From Rodentolepis nana (taxonomy: Eukaryota > Platyhelminthes > Cestoda > Cyclophyllidea > Hymenolepididae): DNA of 64,000 bases. This document shows, piece by piece, positions 25,901 to 37,900 of the stretch. Under the pieces are notes generated by a model that was given only the letters and a program-made list of their open reading frames with translations, was not told the DNA's origin and searched no databases. A program made the translations under genes and the position numbers. The stretch lies in NCBI GenBank assembly GCA_900617975.1, contig UZAE01000012.1:1-64000 (forward strand), read 5' to 3'. The stretch's first letter is position 1. The number at the start of each line of letters is the position of its first letter.

Positions 25901-28900
25901 GGATTCACAGGCATACGCATGTGTGATTACTTGGAGTTGTGATCTGTATTCGAACACTTTCAGTTTTTGTCTCCATGCTATTACGATACAATGTTAACGG
26001 GTTTCATTGTTTGTGGACTATTAGCAGCTTATCCCACGCATTAAAAGTTTGGGTAAGTTCACATTTTATCCTCCTAACTGAATTTATGGCTGATGCAAGA
26101 GTAATTCCAAGAATAAATGCGGCGATTGAAATGGGTTAATCGTGATTGAGCTTGAAATAGAATGAGAATTATCTAGATTTTATAATGCTTAGTAGTCGAA
26201 TTGCACGCTCGTATTGATAAATCGCTAAATTCAACAGCTAAACTTTCAAAGCCAGAATACATGTCTCAATAACTGATGTTATCTTATAATACTTGAAAAG
26301 TAAAAAATATAATTGAAATAGTACTTGAACAAGAGATATTTCAGCATTAATTTGTTTTATTGCAACCTAATATTTTTAGCTAGCGGATAGAATGTCAGTG
26401 TTACGTTGTTGGATTTTGCGCGATTTACTTCCAGGCTTTTTTGATCCATATACATAATTAATTAATACGAAGTATACCAAAAAGTACAAATTGGTTAGCT
26501 AAAACTACGAATAAGAAATTTAGATTTGATTTGAGTCAAATCAAGTTTATTTTATAAATATTTGGGTATTAAAATTAATTAGTTCAATCATTTGTATATG
26601 TAGTTTTTTTAATTGATAAATGAGTGTTACTTATCGTTAGGTACGGAATGGTTTGGTGTACCAACTGTCCAAACATAAGTGCAAACTCTGTTTTATAAAT
26701 TCTAATTTAAAAATATGTTTACATTTAACTCGCAACGCTTCAAAATTAAGTACTCTCTGAAATGGGGCATTTTTTCCCGGGAGTAAGTTTAATCTTGATA
26801 ACATAAATTAGCTACGATAAATAGCAATATTGTAACATTAAAAGTCAAATGGCATAAAAACGTATTTGAGCCTTTTTTTAATTGTTTGTATAATTTAATC
26901 CCAAACCGGTTGGCGTTCTGGAGAAAATGATTTCTCAACGCGGAGGCTTAAATCAAATGTAGTCAAGAATAGCCAACATTTCACATAAAGTCAGCAAAAT
27001 AATTAAGGAACGGACTAATTGAGTAAGATTGTAAATAAGTATGAAAGATTTTGACTCAACTTAAATTCAAGATCAAACAACCTCTTTTCATAGTCTCTTT
27101 GGGTGATGACATTTTAGAAAAAAAACATTCCTGGAATATCGAAGACAAGGTGAATTATATATGGAGTTTAAAATATAAGTATTGAAACGATCCAGATAAT
27201 TGCAGTCAAATAGCCGAAATCATAATTAATTTTAAAGGGAAACAGGGAGTATTTTTATGTAAATCAATTCTTTAGTCAGCTAAGCCATTTCAATCTGGAA
27301 ATGAGATTATTGAAAATCGATTACTAAAATTACGGAATTTGAATATTTCAATTCCTTAATCACATTTTACAGATGATGTTCAATGAAACCTTATGTATGT
27401 CAAAGTGGCGTTACTTCCTAAAATTCTCCTTTTACAATTTAACTCCGATTTTCACTTTAAGACCCAGTGGTCTTGAATGCTAGTGGGAGATGGATTAATG
27501 ATAGGACAATAGGACATGCAAACAGAGGGTAGTAGGGATATCTGGTCTAATCGTCTTATTTATTTGCGCAAAAGTGGGTTGGTACGTGAAGGTTTCAATT
27601 TGGTAAGCTTAAGAAGTTCTTCTATTATATAGCCACTTGTGTGTCACCCTAGGACTGTCTATGTTGAGTAAACTTATGAGTCATAATTGGGTGGCTACAC
27701 CAATAAAAAGCACTTATTATATTAGTACCTTGATTACATGAAAGCTCTGGATTAAATTATAAGAGTCATTCGATTTGACTAGCTCACTTTATCGTAATGT
27801 GAAGTGATATTTCCACTTTCAGTTCACTTTTACTCTTATGAAGCATCCCTTATAGGTATATATAAGCACCAAATGCAGAAAATTACGAAAAATAATGATT
27901 TATAATCTCTCATTTAAACAGCTGTTCACAACGAGGCAATTTTTCATCCATTCAAATTGTTTTTTTGGAAAACTATAACCAACCTGCTACTTAAATTTGA
28001 TATTTGCGCAAACTAGTCCAAAGGCTCCGTCGACTTCCGTGTTTTGCTTAATTTAGAAGCACTATTGCTACCACCTTTGGAAATATTATTACAATAACTA
28101 ACCAGGTTTGAGCGAGATATTGGAATACTTCAGTTGTAGGAAGCAGCTGAAAACTGTTAACAGAAATTCTGGGAAATTATAAACTGGAATGAAGTGAAAA
28201 GAAGCTGATAGGAGCTTGAAGGTGTCAAAATTGAAATCAAATAGTGTAATATTTGCTATGTGCAGACTTCACGAAGCAAAATGCACGATTCCAACCGGAA
28301 CTACACCAGAGGCTTGTGCACGATGTTCAGCGTCTTTTGGCGATTGATTTGATTTGGATGGCCGATTTTACCACTTCAGTTCATTCCTACTTAGGAAGAT
28401 CTTATTCGACGAATATCCGCATTTAGTCTCAACGCATTACAAATGTGGCAGCTAAATATTTTGAAACATAATCTTTAAATGGAAGGGAAAAATTAATTTT
28501 TGATAAATTTTTATAAATAGATAATGATTTAAAGCACTGCAAACAATAAAACGGTCAAATTCCATTCAAAGTTTGTTTTTCAGTACTTTTGTTAATTTCA
28601 ATTTAAAAGAGCATTAAATGGTAGATTGCTAAAGGTATTCTTTCCTTCGGCTACACTGATAAATTGTTCTTATTATATGAAAGTTCCTTCATAATTGCGA
28701 GAGGGTAAAAGCATTTTTATCGGTTAATTTAATTAACTTTATTCTGGTTGACCGAGCAAAAGATTTGCTTTGCTGCTTAATTACGGAATAAGTAAAATGC
28801 CAGCTGAAAATCCTTATTGATTTTAATTTCAAAAAATATTATTAATAAAAATTTTCTGGAAAAGTGAGATGTGGAGGTAATTTAATTGGGTGGACAGCTG

Positions 28901-30907
28901 AGGACACTTTGTGGTAAATGCCTTTTGCGTATTCAGACGTTTATTTCTGATTTGATAGGGTTTGATCCTAAACGTTTCAACGGACCACAATTTCTCATCC
29001 ACATCCAGCAACAGTTATTTGTGTTACATATCAGAATTTATACACAGCGTTGGCAGCTAAAACTTTAAAATTTTCTTCTGCAGACCCTGTAGAAAGCGGC
29101 AGTTTGTATTCTTAAGATCTGAAAGAAAAGTAAGTTGAAAAAGACCTTCATCCCAAATATTAATTGCGAATAAAATCAACCCTTATATTCTGAAATTTCA
29201 CGGATTAAATAGTTTTATTAACTTAAACGCGTTGCTCATTCTCTGCGAACTTCAGCAGCACGATTACTTTCACCCTATTTTACAACAAAGAAGTACTTTC
29301 AGTGGTGAAAGTGGGCGGAGAGTCGAATGCGATTCGTTTGTTGGCCACTTTTCTAGCCATAGAATATTTCGCAAAAAATGACCTACATACCTTCTCCATA
29401 GCTAAAGCTTAGAGTGTATTAGATATGCAAATGACTGTTTGGCCAAACACATTAGTTGATATAATAGACACATATGCACACGCGGTCCAAATTAGCATAA
29501 CACTAGGGACGGATTATTCCCTATTTGATACTAAATTCCATGATTCATTTCTTATTATTACGTCTCTGTCTTCACCAAAGAGGAGGAAGCTTTTTTCTTT
29601 AACCTCCTTCAGTGAGTTAAATTTTGCGTTGGATATAGACGCATCTACCTTTCGAATGTCACTTTCATTTTTACTTGATACGATATCCATTAGCTCCTAT
29701 TTAACCAAGTTGACACTCGCTTTCTTCAGAAAAAAATAGCTTAAGCTAATTTGTACCTATGCATATTTTGCTGTTTGTTTTTATTTTAGATTTGAATCTG
29801 GAAGTAACTTGCTGAAATAATTCAAAAATTAATTGCATGATGAAAGATCTACAGGCAAAGTATTTTCGTAAGTCCTAACACGTGTATATTTAAAGTTTCT
29901 ATTTTGGTGTTCATTTCTCAGTTTTATTAATGCCAAATAATTAATAATATTTTCAAAACGTGAAACTTTAACTGTTTTCGATTTTGAGAAGATTATCTCC
30001 ACAGTTTTCTTTAACTTTCTATGAAAATGTGAATTTTCGATTTAAATTTTTCACTCCATTGTGACGTTGTATGTACAGTAATTTAAATTTAAACTGTATA
30101 AATGAATGATAGAAATAAAGTATAATTTGAGAGAAAGAAATATGGACATAAAATTGGAGTTACCAATAATTTGGAAGTGATAAAAATCAAATAAAGTCAT
30201 GTCTAACGCAAAATAAGCTGACATCTCAGTCAATAGAAGAATAATACATGGTTTTGTTGTTATCGCAAAAACCTATTACGGTTCATTTCGAGTTGTATGA
30301 CGTACATAATTATTATTATTAATTGAAAATTAAAAAAGAGGGATTTATCGTTATTTCACTAATAAATGTCTAAAATACAGAAGCATTTCAATTAGTTAAG
30401 CTAGACTCTGATATAAATTCAATAAGTATATTTTCAATTGGAAAGCATGCGCGTCCAGTCTAAGAACACCACTAGCATTTAGTTGTCCAAGGTATTTAAT
30501 TATCATTAATTACTTCACTAAATAAATAAATATATTATTTTTACGAAGGAGAAAGCTATGCTTTCAAACAAATTCCATTCCTGATATCCTTTACTCGAGG
30601 TCTTTTCAAGTTGGGTTTCTTTAATTGCACATTTAAATAGAATTAACTTGATTAAGACTGTAGATAGTGATCGAGATCAAAAGCTCTAATGCTATAAATG
30701 CTTTGATTTTTTGACTCCACGGCTTCTTTTGCCGATCGGCATACCCAACCAGTGTAGTTTTGAAATATAACTGAGGGTCAATCATTTAAAAAAACAGTTT
30801 TTTATGCTAATCATAATGGCATATTAAATTTAGATTCTGCGTTACTTGATTTTTAAAGCGACTCTGTAATTTATTGCAGAACATGTGGTATAGGTATTCG
30901 GGAACTT

Positions 30908-31224
30908 TTTTCAAATGGCAGGCGTTTTAATAGTTATCATTAGCCCTTTAGTTGACTTCAGGCTTCACAGAGGGAGAGGAACATCAAGGTAACGGAAAGT
31001 CGAGGGGTGGGAAACAGAAGAGTGGTTCACAGATGTAAGTGTCAAACGGACGCAAAAGTAGAGAAAATGCAAGGTAAGTACTGAGAAAGTGGTCGAAGAT
31101 GACATTCAGTCGGGCCATAGTAGTAAGAAGTCAGAAGTCAACTGCCAGTTAACAGAATTTTTTGCCGTATGAGTATACGTTGACCAGGGTGCACCACGTG
31201 GAGGTAAGTCTATCGCACACTCCG
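30908..31224 (-). mobile_element. SINE-like element (copy 10), upstream of receptor exon 1
   Basis: 317 bp. TSD TATTCGGGAACTT at 30895-30907 and TATTTGAGAACTT at 31225-31237 (11 of 13 identical). The ribozyme P1 opens GGAGTGT and the P2 3' strand is mutated. It ends about 315 bp before the start codon, in antisense orientation. Confidence 0.85.
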
Positions 31225-31237
31225 TATTTGAGAACTT

Positions 31238-31540
31238 ATTCCTGGTAATTTGCTACGATTTGGACATATATCAGCAACCATAATCTTCTATTTTCCTAGC
31301 ATATGCAATAGTAAAATGAAGATTCTGGAAACTGAGAAGATTTTTAATTTGATAATAAATAAATTTATGCAAATATTGAAACCTAAAATTTGGTGAAACC
31401 ATTTCTCTCAATATGTCCAATTGGTAAAAATTTTAATGAGTGAACTTTTGATTTGTATTAAATGTCTGAAGTTCTAATCGTCAATTAGTTATAACTGATA
31501 ACGCCGGCGTCAATAGTTAGTGTTTGTGGTCTGGGTCGAT
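31238..31540 (+). other. Immediate upstream region or 5' UTR of the receptor gene
   Basis: About 300 bp between SINE copy 10 and the first ATG. AT-rich; no clear TATA box or initiator could be assigned. Confidence 0.4.
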
Positions 31541-31946
31541 ATGCAAATGCAAATTAGAATAAAAATGAAGTCAGTTAGATCATTAGTTATGAAATCCCTT
31601 GTTCGCTTCCAAAATTTTTGTGCATCTGCAATTTTTTTACTTATTTTAGCACTCATATGCGTAGTATTTTATGCCCTCGTCAGCGTGCCAGACTGCCGTG
31701 GACTCGATGGTTCTGAATATTTCATCCAACATCCAATCAGTCAGTCCGTAACGTTGAATAGCACATTCGTACTTGCATGTCGACTTAAAGAAAGTCTCTT
31801 CCATGATACGAGTTCCGGAAAACCTGTAGTACAATGGATTTTGAACAAGTTTGGTCTCGGAACTACTAGAGAGGACGTTCACGAGGCGGGAATGGAGCCA
31901 GATTCTTTAATCTCTCGTTACGACTTGCCTTATAATCTTAATGAAG
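31541..31946 (+). CDS. kirrel: Exon 1: leader and first half of Ig1
   Basis: Encodes residues 1-136. An in-frame TAG at 31514 precedes the first ATG (31541); ATGs at 31547, 31565 and 31589 are alternatives, the last giving a more ordinary signal peptide. The hydrophobic stretch (residues about 28-48) could be a signal peptide or anchor. C80 and W99 of Ig1 lie here, followed by the FGLG motif characteristic of the NEPH/nephrin first Ig. Donor is AAG|GTTAGC, phase 1. An upstream non-coding exon is possible and not identified. Confidence 0.85.
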
Positions 31947-34900
31947 GTTAGCTATTTCATTTCTTTCTATTAATGATTAAAACCAAATCAATCTCCGAAT
32001 TCGTAACTAAATAAAAAAAAAACTTTTAAAAGTTAAGATTAAGACTGAAGCTCTTCCCATTTATTAGATTTCGTTTCAAACTGAACAGGAAAACATTTCA
32101 GGTGATATGCCTTTTTGCCTTTGCTTCCATTACAACAATCTTTAATTGGCTGGTGCAAAATATATTGTACCCTATTTTATCGTTCCTCAGTAATACAAAA
32201 CGTTTACCATTTTTTACTATGATGAACAAATAAAATTATTTGACAAAATAGTCCAGTAAATTATAAATTATTGTAAACCAGAAGAAGACCAAAATTAGCG
32301 TCGGGACATTCAGGATTCCTTAGTCATTTTATTTTTGGCCATTTACTTGATGAGTAATATAAAACAGAGACATCCTTGATAGTCTCTGCCTATTGAAAGG
32401 CATTTTTGACAGGCAGCGCCTATCTTTACACCCTAACTCATTACTTCTGTCTTTGGTAGAGAAGCCGAGCCATTCTATAGAATGTTGTCTATTTAAAGGT
32501 ATTTCCCAACCAAATTAAATTAATTTTTATCCAATTTAATAATTTTCAACAAAAATCTTCTATGTTTGAGCTTACTTCAATGTATGTCAGGTTCTCTTCT
32601 GATAGGTTTAGAAGTTTCGCCATTCTATGAAGCATATTTATTTTAAATGGCAGGCGTTTTGATTGCTATCACTAGCCCTTTAGCAGACTTCGGAATTCAC
32701 AGAGGGGAGGAACATCATAGTGGGAAAAATTCGATTGAGGGGAAAGAAGAGTGATTCATTGACGTAAGGAGATAGATGGACACAAACTCAGAGAAAAGGT
32801 AAGACGAGTACTGTTGAGGTGGTCAAATTTGACATATAGTGGGTTCATGGTAGTTTGAAGTCAGAGGTCACTGACGGTGGGGTGAGATGAGCACTGTGGA
32901 AGTGGTGGAATATGACATACAGTAGTGTTATGGTGGTTTGAAGTGAAATGCCGATTTATAGACTTTTTGTCGTATGAGTATACATTGCTTAATATGCACC
33001 ACGTGGAGGTAAGTCCATTGCGTGCCCCAGTTCTATGAAACATAATTATTTACTTATGGCACCATGAAATAAAGTCAAAACTAATCCAAAATGTACTAAA
33101 TGTGAAAATTGCCAAATAAGCGAGGTAATATGGGAGTAGAATAGATAAGGATTGAGGATAATTCTCCAATTTACTTCTAGCAACATTGGCCCATTCATGA
33201 TTTCGTAGGCGTTACAATTGTTTTGAAATAAAAAAGTTAATAGTCACGTTTTTAATTTTGTTCCACGATTTTCTGCTTCATTTTGCATATAAGATATTTG
33301 CGAGAGGGGGGTTGGTTATATTCTTGCGAAACGCAATTTAAAAAAAGGGTTCATTCGAGATAATCAATGTGACCCAAGTATATTCATCATATTTTTTTAA
33401 AAATGTTGATAAATTTAGATGATAAATCGTTTCTGCTTCTTCTTATTCATAGGCCAGTATGACCTCCAGGTGCGTTACGCAAAGAGCCGTGATGAGGGTC
33501 AATATGTTTGCCAATTAAGATACAATGGAAAAACCTATTTCAGCCAAACTGTTAATGTCCGAGTTTTGGGTAAGAATTTACATATGTATATTTTTCATAA
33601 TTAACACGTGTTATGGAAAAATTCTTTATTATTAAATAATTTTGTAAACAGATTACAAGAAAATAAATTTAGTTTGGGGACTGAATTTAAACAAATGCTG
33701 ATGATGTTTTGACATCACAGAAAAAACATGCAAAATTCAATATGGAAGGACATAGAATGTCGTTTAAAGAGCGCTCAACGCTTAGAGGCCTCGTTTAAAC
33801 AAAATCAACCAAATGTAGACCTAATGCATAGTCTGCTATATAAATCGAAAAGCTTCGCTTTTTTCGTTAAATGAAACAAAATTGTAATGTGTGTTTCCAT
33901 TTGTAGAATATAGCAAAAGACCAAGTAGTTACTAAATAAAATTTCATTCATATACCATTAAATTTGGAAATTTCATTTACTAATGTGAGAATAGCAGTTC
34001 AATTTATCAAATTTAAATTATCCTAAATCGAGTTTAATTTAGATTTCACCTACAAATATTTTCATTTTCTGTTTACCTTCATAGGATTCCAATAGTTTCA
34101 CTCTTTTAAAAGGGTGATAATCTTTTTCTTTTTATGATTAAAATTATTTATTAGCTAATATATAATCCATAGAAAGATGACACACTTTGGAAATTCTTGC
34201 CCAAACTCTAATTTATAAAATTCTAAAGTGCTTTTTTGAATCACTTCAAAAATATATTGCCACTATACGTAACTAACAGCTTACCTATGGGTCTTTCAGA
34301 TTGACAGCAATAACAAGACTTCATGTAAATTAAGAAATATCCTATTCTTATTTATTTTTAAGTTGCTTAAATTTTAGTTGCCTCTGAGGGTCCAACATTA
34401 GTGCAGTCAGATCTGTCGGATGCCAGCAGTGTTAAACTGGTTGGACCTCAAATTGCAGCATCGGTGATAGAGGGCAGTTACCTTCGTCTCCATTGCATTG
34501 CAAAGAATGGGAAACCGGGAGCCAAACTCTCCTGGACCTTGAATGGAAGCCCTCTTTCCATTAACTACAACGAGGATGGCACTAAAGGACACATTGCAAG
34601 TCCAATCGAGGGGAATGTGTCCATTAAGAGTGTTCCTGCTCCAGAACCCCCCTTTCTGTAAGTATAACATTTCCTGACACATTCTAATGGTTGTACTTCA
34701 TCAAAACAACATTTTTCCTTCCAATTGGAAGATGTATTGTGATTCATTGATTGTTTAAAAAACAAGACTCTGAAAATACAGAATTTTTAATTTTTTATGC
34801 CCTTCACACGAAAGTGCACCGGTGTGGTTTGTTTACTTCCTTCGGGCAACACAAATGCAAACTCAATTTTAATATAAGATTCGATAATGGCATTAAATTG

Positions 34901-37900
34901 AAGAACAAAGGATTCAGACGAATTGATTTTACACGAACAGATAACGGGTTGTTCAAACGCCAAACAAATTCTGTGTACCTTATACAGTAGTCTAGGGCAT
35001 ATCTGCATCAGTTTGAGTCACAGGACATCTGAAGACGGTGATGTCAACTTCTTGATGAGACAAATATTTAGAAAAATAATTTCTTAACAATATGACTTTT
35101 TTAAAAAATAAATGACTTAACTTACTGCTTTTAGCTTAAGTTACTTTTATTCTAATTAAAATTATAAGAGAGCAGAATTTTAGTTATGAATTTGACCTTG
35201 AAATCCAAAATACTAGTATGACTCAACGACGTACTCAACGCTCAATGTCATTTGACGTAAAATTAAATTCTCTCAAAACATTTACGTTCTTAATGTGCTA
35301 TTTAGTGGCTAAAATATTTTCTTTCCTTAATCAGATGGTAAATAGCTTTTCCACTCACCTACTTTCCATTTATCGGTGAAAAAGCATAACTTGAATGCTT
35401 GTGAACCTTTTGAGTTGAAAGAACACGGATATACTCATCTTCTACTGAAGAAATTTGCTATGTAATTAGTTTTTCACAAATTTTGCCTTTTCTGCAATTA
35501 AGGTTGTTCTACGGAATATGGATAAAATGAAAATTTTGTGGCCTAAATGTGGTCGCAGAAAAATTGCTATGAAAGTAGAACGCTGCTTTTAGAAGCCAAA
35601 TATCGAGAGCTTCCAATTGGACACAGTTGATCATTGAAGTTTGCTGACATTTAAAAAACACAGAGAAGCCGTGGAAGCTTTTCTTCTTTTTGCCCATTAA
35701 GTATCTTTGACTCGATCCTATTATTGATGTGATACAAGTTAAGAAAGTAGGTATTTGGAATATTTGAGCACGGAAAAATGAGCATAAACTGATGAATTCT
35801 TGGTTCAAAACTTCCAAATTCCAACTTCCAAAGCTTTAATTAACCAATTATCGGACTATTTACTTTATCATTGTGTTTGAATTTACAATAGTGTACTTTA
35901 TTTTACTGTATATAGTTAAGGAATGAGGCAAGGATAGATTAATTGGCAGAAGTTAACTTGAAAAATGAGAAATTTCCGAGGGTGTAGAAATGCCATTTTC
36001 AATGATTCCTTAATAAAAGAAACGCTTTAGCATATCAAATAAAGATTAGAAGTAAATACTTTCACTTTTATAAACAAACGTCAATTGTAGTTACTAACGT
36101 AATATTCTTAGCTTGCTAAATTCAATGTGTTTAGTAATTCCAGAAGTATCCAATCGAATTGGCGCATATTATTCCATTTTTCGTATGCGGTCAGGCATAT
36201 GCACTACCGTAAATACTTTTTTATTCATCATTTTTAGGGTGACCACAATCAGTGAAATTCTAGTTTATGTGACAAAGCTCCACCACGGCTCAAAGATCCA
36301 ATGCACGGCTCAAAATGAGGGCTATGAAAATTATCCCCTCCAATCGGCCTACACCAAACTTAATGTCCAATGTAAGCAAATGGTCATTTTTTTGCATTCA
36401 ATAATTCTGAAACATTAAGTAAAAATTATGCTAAAATTCGGGAACTGACTTGCTGTATTGGCTGTGAGCAAAATATCACTTTTTTCATTTTGGGCACATA
36501 ATTCTAAATTAGTAGAAGTAAGTGTCTATTGGGAAACAAAGTACCAATCGCTAATTCAATGGGTATTATTTTCGATTGCCCAATTAATAGCACTTCAAAT
36601 ACTCCCGTGGGCCAAACTCTTCATTCATTTGCTCAGAAATCAACCCGAATTTTACAAGTTCTTACATTGGACGTGATTTTGTACTGAATTTGACCGTCCG
36701 CTTAGCAGGCTTCCTGTTAGATATTTACAAAAATGTCTGAAAGATTTTTCAATGGGGCTTTGGAAATTCCGCTTCGTTTCCTTTCTGCTCCGAAGATTTT
36801 TTCGAAAATTGCATTCAACGTCAATCATAAGAATGTCAAATTTTAAATGTGAAGTGGCAGCCACCGTACTCTCAAAGGTACCAGAATCTGGTATTTTAAT
36901 ATTTTTTCAAGAACTTCAAGAACAGCATGAGCACCGCTCCCTTTCCAGCAAGCATTCATACACGATTAAAACCTCCAATTTATTTGTTTTGCTAAGGTTA
37001 ATGAACAGTAATCAGAATGGTTACCAATTCCAACACTGACAGACCGGCTAAACACAATTGTTCCTCGTCTTCCTGATTGATTTGTCTTTCCTACGGCGTT
37101 ATTTCTAGATCTTCTCAGCGTCTTTTAAAGGAAGTAGGAGAGTTGAGGACAGTTTTTTATGACTTCTCCTTCGTTGAAGCTTAATTACTTATTCTGCAAA
37201 TATATTTTAACCTTCGTCTCGTGTGGGCGCAATTTTTGTACGACTTGAAGGAGCAATAAATTTGTTAGTTATACTGTTGGGTACTGGGCCACAGATTTCT
37301 CTTATGACAACTTCATTTGAACAAATGCTTCTAACATTATGAACAACAGAAGGGAGGACTATTTCTTAGAAGATTAATAATTGAATGCTAAATTCAATTT
37401 GAAATGGGAAAATATGCCGAAATCTAACGTTGAGTGGACTTCCACTATATAATTTTTTCCCAACAAATCTTCCGAGTGAAATAGTTTTAGGGTGAATTTG
37501 TATGCAATTAAGTGCTGGGATATCGGAAAAGCTTGGATACACCTGCTCAATTAACATCGGAAAATAGTAGGAATAAAATCTACCTTCCAAACTCCAGTCA
37601 AATGGTTCTTACAGGGAAAAAGACATCTTCTCATTGGATTCTCAGTCTAAGCTCGATCGTGTTTTTTTATTGACACATTATTTCTCTTTCCAGTAAACTT
37701 GTATTCTTTAAACATTTTCTCGGACGAACCAATAAGTCATGGTAAATTTATCTTTTGACAAAAAATAATACATTTAATGATTAATATAATACAATTTCAT
37801 ATAATAAATGTTAAAAACAAGGAGAAACATCTTTATTTGATAGGGGTGTGGGATAGACTTACCTCTACGTGGTGTACCCTGGGCAACCTATACCCATGCA

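Larger units (their letters stand above)
16463..30894. other. Long non-coding stretch
   Basis: 14.4 kb without a SINE copy and without a supported gene. It holds the 22-bp direct repeat (21430-21480) and the GC-rich patch (25690-25900). A 73-codon frame at 17951-18172 is protein-like in composition but unrecognised. Confidence 0.55.

Noticed and set aside
25697..25942. 81-codon frame with ATG in the GC-rich patch
   Set aside because: Arg/His-rich translation of CpG-rich sequence without a domain; kept only as a possible regulatory region.
29425..29739. 104-codon frame
   Set aside because: Low-complexity Ser/Leu/Phe-rich translation, no domain, no neighbouring exons.
34407..34765. Minus-strand frames opposite exon 3
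   Set aside because: Shadows of the coding exon; the plus strand has clear Ig residues and matching splice phases.
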